Shown piece after piece: positions 8,101-8,656 of a DNA stretch of 8,656 bases (positions are counted from its first letter, which is position 1; each line of letters starts with the position of its first letter). Source of the stretch: Ruminococcus sp. (lineage in GTDB: Bacteria; Bacillota; Clostridia; Oscillospirales; Ruminococcaceae). Where the stretch lies: assembly GCA_003488415.1 (NCBI GenBank), contig DNLQ01000052.1, positions 1-8,656 on the forward strand, given 5' to 3'. The notes below the pieces were generated by a model. It was not told the DNA's origin. It saw only the letters and a list, made by a program, of their open reading frames with translations, and did not search any database. Both the position numbers and the translations under genes were made by a program.

Positions 8101-8535
8101 AGGCTCTACCTCGACCTTTACTTTGACCTCCTTGCCGTTCTCGTCTACGGTGGTCATTTCGGTGTAGGTCAGTTCTTCCGGGAAGGACTCCTGGGGCAGT
8201 CCGCTGACCAGGAGGGTTATTATGTTTTCGTTGGTATTGCCGTGGAGTTCACGGAAACGGGTGAGTTCCTGCATACACCATTTGGATTCAGTATATTTCG
8301 GTGAGCATATAACGATCAGGAACTCAGAGGTCTCAACGGCGTTCCTGATGTCCTCGCTGAGGTCGCTGCTGGATTGAAGCTCTGATACATCACGGAATAT
8401 GCGCCAGTTTTCTTTGGTTTTGCCGAGGCTCTTGGGCGGCTTGTAAGCCTCAAGGAGCTTTTGCAGCCTCTCGGCAGCCTGCATATCCGGTTCAAGGTGA
8501 CGGTAGCTTATAAAAGCCTTGTATTTATATTCCAT
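5101..8535 (-). CDS. Membrane TIR-domain protein with coiled coil and large C-terminal beta-propeller region
   Basis: This is a 1144-residue protein. I chose the ATG at 8535 because GAGGAGA precedes it by 5 nt; the longer in-frame starts (TTG at 8601, ATG at 8574) lie inside the promoter. Residues 5-120 are a TIR domain: AFISYRH (7-13), RIFRDVSEL (45-53, BB-loop region) and SPKYTESKWCMQEL (78-91). E90 in the WCxxE motif aligns with the catalytic glutamate of NAD-cleaving TIRs. Residues 160-195 (IAAPLLGCDFNDLFQREKR) are the usual tail of this TIR class. An arginine-rich stretch precedes one transmembrane helix (196-218), so the TIR should be cytosolic and the rest outside. Residues 225-253 form a heptad coiled coil (Ile at 225/232/239/246). 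From about 310 to 1100 there are repeated propeller strands, for example VYFWDAETG (347-353 region), LWRLDGATG (441-449), SFIDCETG (651-658) and SLFDTATG (985-992). There may be two WD40/PQQ-like propellers. A short helical tail (1127-1140) closes it. The ligand is unknown. First gene of the operon. Confidence 0.93.
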   Translation of the reverse strand: MEYKYKAFISYRHLEPDMQAAERLQKLLEAYKPPKSLGKTKENWRIFRDVSELQSSSDLSEDIRNAVETSEFLIVICSPKYTESKWCMQELTRFRELHGNTNENIITLLVSGLPQESFPEELTYTEMTTVDENGKEVKVKVEVEPLAANITADSLKESMKKLNTEYLRIAAPLLGCDFNDLFQREKRREAARRRRIFGAVSGILSLITVISAVSAVTINRKNVMIQEQNDQITEQNTRIIEQNQQIEKKNNDLLVENAGHLAVESENLFSSSSLIPAIKKAVEALPSEGEEKPVLPEAEYALSRELGMFRHQQLVPRISLKHDSSVEQLSFMGGGKTIVSQDAAGVYFWDAETGSLIRKITGADSEFASQTSGSANKLTAILDVSPDKTGTYFENTSSPGSISYENSSVFNKVYTCYAHSVDDEEPGTGGDVFLSNSDSTLWRLDGATGDVKWTAPLPADAGNCLDIIESEKYIIRLYRDKKVMPGGTEIPGDNTFMELIDRETGASADTANITDIIDSSFTLAMDITILDVRDNRLYIYNSEKEEVQSFEIRDHAPAPADSASLPVPPTGTIRNVYMNFPGGDPLIITGDILAFNTSATLVRYDSELKKQKWSLTLPVNYQNNGGVFFMPAADTGYAHDVITVKTDRTVSFIDCETGEELRTLTLDCSIADISYSRTGLVMFTGDDGEEYTVSLGHFTTGDPSDNAAFRVQTIDTAVSLCSYSRGKYVTAGDYSNTAYIQYTEDNQMFTGIDTGEYMYSPGVPAVSADGSIAAVTSDFYPEGKYDSSTVVVPHLFLYRTADGQLSEVKELEGYSIKGAAFAGDTLVVNAVGRDENGIISSEDKTFCINTSDGSVREAEGAPSATKSKLKLLSAGEGVFFLTAADRSLAYISADGRCRMWGEAEEGSLSPEKEISGGKYAVSGDRAAVLAKAQDGSLSMEVYSFGSGQTTLLDCDLSSDEGLEVRHIFWQNSDTVGVFFSDRTVSLFDTATGKRTASVSLVGTGQEPVSVAPVTDTTFAALCRDSCIYELNAEGLTGRSCRLDLSSSDDNSIRSYDSTNAARLEVMPSAGESHIYVVWDRDQAWLLDTERFTVRYRIDGFSAAPADAGIVFISDDMRSKAGFFPVYTTGQLLTAAKEYLTGVGE

Positions 8536-8540
8536 TATTC

Positions 8541-8547
8541 TCTCCTC
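8541..8547 (-). promoter_or_regulatory. Ribosome binding site that fixes the TIR gene start
   Basis: GAGGAGA on the minus strand is a strong Shine-Dalgarno match, five bases (GAATA) before the ATG at 8535. The two upstream in-frame starts have no comparable site. This start also begins the protein directly with the first TIR strand, as is usual in this class. Confidence 0.85.
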
Positions 8548-8572
8548 GATAAAGGTATTGTATACATCAATC

Positions 8573-8601
8573 ATCTTACCATACTCTGCGTAAAAATGCA
8601 A
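8573..8601 (-). promoter_or_regulatory. Probable sigma-A promoter of the TIR/RyR operon
   Basis: On the minus strand TTGCAT (8601-8596) and TAAGAT (8578-8573) are separated by 17 bases, with TGG directly before the -10, giving an extended -10. Transcription would start near 8566 and leave a leader of about 30 nt. The hexamers are only partial consensus matches (3/6 and 4/6), so expression may be weak or need an activator. The two alternative upstream start codons of the gene lie in the -35 and -10 elements. Confidence 0.55.
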
Positions 8602-8614
8602 GTGTATATCACTT
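8600..8614. promoter_or_regulatory. Short dyad at the -35 of the TIR/RyR operon
   Basis: AAGTG (8600-8604) and CACTT (8610-8614) form perfect 5-bp inverted arms around TATAT. The left arm overlaps the predicted -35 hexamer. Position and size fit an operator for a dimeric regulator, but a dyad this short can occur by chance and no regulator gene is in the window. Confidence 0.25.
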
Positions 8615-8656
8615 CCCGAGGGGAGCTCCGTAAGGCTGCCGGAAAAGAGTTTAAAA

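Noticed and set aside
8536..8601. Longer N-terminus of the TIR protein (TTG at 8601 or ATG at 8574)
   Set aside because: These codons fall in the predicted -35 and -10 elements and lack a good ribosome binding site, whereas the ATG at 8535 has GAGGAGA at the right distance.

Overview
The window looks like a chromosomal piece from an anaerobic, fibre-associated Firmicute of the Ruminococcus / Oscillospiraceae type. The main clue is a secreted protein ending in a type I dockerin, the module that plugs enzymes into cellulosome scaffoldins. Purine-rich Shine-Dalgarno sites, extended -10 promoters and moderately GC-rich genes separated by AT-rich gaps agree with this. The assignment is inference; no rRNA or other taxonomic marker is present.

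Layout. Positions 1-397 hold no convincing gene. They contain a G/T-rich tandem repeat (about 47-142, period 38), then an AT-rich stretch, a good promoter (260-288) and a roughly 100-nt leader with a hairpin. A single long plus-strand gene (398-3019) encodes a secreted modular protein: signal peptide, lamin-tail domain, chitobiase C-terminal-like domain, CotH kinase domain, InlB-type repeat and dockerin. A strong hairpin terminator (3034-3066) sits between it and the convergent minus-strand genes.

The rest is a two-gene minus-strand operon, read from 8535 down to 3128 with a 14-bp gap and a promoter at 8573-8601. The first gene (5101-8535) encodes a 1144-residue protein: cytosolic TIR domain with the putative NADase glutamate, an arginine-rich stop, one transmembrane helix, an Ile/Asn heptad coiled coil and a very large beta-propeller region predicted to lie outside the cell. 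The second gene (3128-5086) encodes a two-helix membrane protein with two cytosolic Rossmann (TrkA-N/RCK-like) domains and a C-terminal ryanodine-receptor (RyR) domain.

The operon is the most interesting part. It looks like a receptor-effector pair: an outside sensor, a coiled-coil transmitter and a TIR enzyme that could act on NAD, next to a membrane protein with NAD-type folds and a RyR domain. This suggests a bacterial signalling or defence module in which a TIR product, or NAD depletion, is read by the partner. That functional link is a hypothesis. The domain calls themselves are well supported by visible motifs. The CotH/dockerin gene is probably unrelated to it and merely convergent.
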